From Desulfobacteraceae bacterium (lineage in GTDB: Bacteria > Desulfobacterota > Desulfobacteria > Desulfobacterales > SURF-15), in contig QZKK01000034.1 in assembly GCA_003599475.1 (NCBI GenBank), positions 1 to 14,400 on the forward strand: 14,400 nt of DNA, read 5' to 3'. The stretch's first letter is position 1. Each line of letters begins with the position of its first letter. The notes beneath the pieces are model-generated. The model did no database searches and had not been told where the DNA came from. It saw only the letters and a program-made list of their open reading frames with translations. Positions 14,249 to 14,400 of this stretch are shown piece by piece. The position numbers were made by a program, and so were the translations under genes.

Positions 14249-14400
14249 CGGAGGTTCGAGGGTTGACCGTTCAGAGGTTCAACACTTGAGGCGTTGGTTT
14301 TCCTTAATCATTACAGGGCTGCAGCATGGGAATGAAGAATGAAGGAGGGTCTTGATCTTGATTCCGTTCCAACCATGAACCTCTGAACCCTGAACTCCCT
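14249..14400 (+). repeat. Intergenic stretch after cas1 with inverted TGAACC-type tracts
   Basis: No gene seen. GTTCAGAGGTTCA (14269-14281) is the exact reverse complement of TGAACCTCTGAAC (14376-14388), with 94 bp between. The right copy continues into TGAACCCTGAAC at the window edge, the same family as the other tracts. GAAGGAGGG near 14341 could be a ribosome site but no start follows within the window. Confidence 0.55.

Noticed and set aside
1..14400. cas10/cmr2 within the window
   Set aside because: No GGDD palm-domain motif or Cas10-like protein was seen; it is expected to the left of cmr6.

Overview
The window is almost entirely one type III-B (Cmr) CRISPR-Cas locus, all on the plus strand. 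It comes from a Gram-negative-looking bacterium with moderately GC-rich DNA. The recurring intergenic 'TGAACCC...CTGAACC' tracts and the combination of reverse transcriptase, primase and Cmr genes would fit a Desulfobacterota-like (deltaproteobacterial) host. That placement is a weak inference; no 16S rRNA or housekeeping gene is present.

Interference half (1-8929): the end of cmr6, then a CARF-HD fusion (a probable cyclic-oligoadenylate-responsive effector), cmr1 with a nine-proline linker, cas6, and a 1244-residue protein. That last protein has an N-terminal HD hydrolase domain followed by a KaiC/RecA-like ATPase and a second, degenerate KaiC-like half. Spacing is tight (11-82 bp), so these probably form one operon with the missing cmr2/cas10 and cmr3-5 genes to the left. 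From the end of cas6 through the HD-KaiC gene the DNA is visibly more AT-rich than its neighbours.

Middle (8930-9764): an imperfect terminator-like hairpin, an AT-rich leader, and a CRISPR array of eight 37-bp repeats and seven spacers of 35-41 bp. The array reads rightward; its repeats end in ATTGAAAC, and the last copy carries a terminal C-to-A change.

Adaptation half (9814-14248): cas2, a reverse transcriptase continuous with a TPR region and an archaeo-eukaryotic primase (CRISPR-associated primase-polymerase, CAPP), and cas1. The RT-TPR-primase reading frame is one gene of about 1029 residues broken by a single-base deletion just after the RT active site (YSDD). cas1 has its own single-base deletion in a T-run that cuts about 50 residues from its C-terminus; restoring one base gives a normal 330-residue Cas1. 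Each break is a one-base deletion, and the cas1 break is plainly in a homopolymer, so they are either sequencing errors or real inactivation of spacer acquisition.

How the parts would work together: Cas6 cuts the array transcript, Cmr proteins bind the crRNA and target RNA, Cas10 (outside the window) would make a cyclic oligoadenylate signal, and the CARF-HD protein would respond. Cas1-Cas2 with the RT-primase fusion would acquire spacers, possibly from RNA, with the primase supplying primers or fill-in synthesis. The HD-KaiC protein has no role that I recognise. It and the RT-TPR-primase fusion are the most interesting parts of the window.
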